Below are positions 31,774 through 31,827 of a stretch of 31,827 nt of DNA, piece after piece. This DNA is from HGM04593 sp964512955 (lineage in GTDB: Bacteria; Bacteroidota; Bacteroidia; Bacteroidales; Bacteroidaceae). The stretch's first letter is position 1, and each line of letters begins with the position of its first letter. Under the pieces are notes generated by a model. The model worked only from the letters and a program-made list of their open reading frames with translations, was not told the origin of the DNA and did no database searches. The DNA is taken from NCBI GenBank assembly GCA_964512955.1, contig CAZEKX010000017.1, positions 1-31,827 on the forward strand, given 5' to 3'. Both the position numbers and the translations under genes were made by a program.

Positions 31774-31827
31774 TGATCTGACCCCAAAAAGTTGGACGGA
31801 TTAATAAAAGTTTTATTGGTAAAGAGT
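31774..31827. mobile_element. End of an IS3-family (IS150-type) insertion sequence, right contig edge
   Basis: TGATCTGACCCC followed by AAAAAGTTGGACGG, the same element end as at positions 55-1, in opposite orientation and differing by one base. The contig stops inside the element, as expected for a repeat that short-read assembly cannot cross. No target duplication can be judged because only one end of each copy is visible. Confidence 0.75.

Noticed and set aside
1..31827. Composite transposon carrying the whole window
   Set aside because: The cargo is almost entirely core housekeeping genes, and the edges are better explained by assembly breaks at a multi-copy insertion sequence.
1..31827. 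tRNA, rRNA, tmRNA, RNase P RNA or CRISPR array
   Set aside because: No intergenic stretch shows a cloverleaf, the conserved core words of these RNAs, or regularly spaced direct repeats.

Overview
The window looks like a contig of ordinary chromosome from a member of the Bacteroidota, most likely order Bacteroidales. Several intergenic regions carry the TTTG-N19/20-TAnnTTTG promoter type of that phylum. Starts mostly lack Shine-Dalgarno sequences. The acpP-fabF-rnc order, a DUF4254-glycosyltransferase pair, an S46 dipeptidyl-peptidase and a DUF4369 lipoprotein are all Bacteroidota-like. Both contig ends run into the same end of an IS3-family (IS150-type) insertion sequence, which is probably why assembly stopped there.

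Layout. At 53-262 is the 5' fragment of a transporter gene cut by the left IS copy. From 7011 down to 268, on the minus strand, is a compact aromatic amino acid operon: DAHP synthase (aroF), prephenate dehydrogenase (tyrA), aroB, aroA, chorismate mutase-prephenate dehydratase (pheA), aroQ and a stand-alone NAD(P)HX dehydratase (nnrD). It supplies five shikimate, Phe and Tyr steps plus the entry step; aroE, aroK and aroC are not here. From 9607 down to 7212 is a cell-surface operon (DUF4254 protein, GT9 glycosyltransferase, methyltransferase). Going right from 9833 on the plus strand are pdxB (vitamin B6), then acpP-fabF-rnc. On the minus strand follow folB, the B12-dependent ribonucleotide reductase nrdJ, dnaA and dnaX, with a 575-base AT-rich gap between dnaA and dnaX. 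Divergent from dnaX are a FtsB/DivIC-like cell-division gene and a small membrane protein gene.

From 21301 to 26368 lies the accessory part: a roughly 110-base nested inverted repeat that would fold into one long RNA hairpin, then a complete Type III restriction-modification pair (mod, res), closed by a 42-base perfect palindrome. To the right are an S46 dipeptidyl-peptidase (minus), a DUF4369 lipoprotein (plus), the frr-rsgA translation pair (minus), and a small DUF2007 gene with a perfect Shine-Dalgarno sequence, which is unusual in this phylum.

I see no tRNA, rRNA, CRISPR array or prophage. Nothing is clearly a new system. The best candidates for a second look are the structured element ahead of the restriction-modification genes, the strong Shine-Dalgarno of the DUF2007 gene, the nnrD gene that has lost its epimerase half, and a DnaA-box-like site ahead of the nrdJ promoter.
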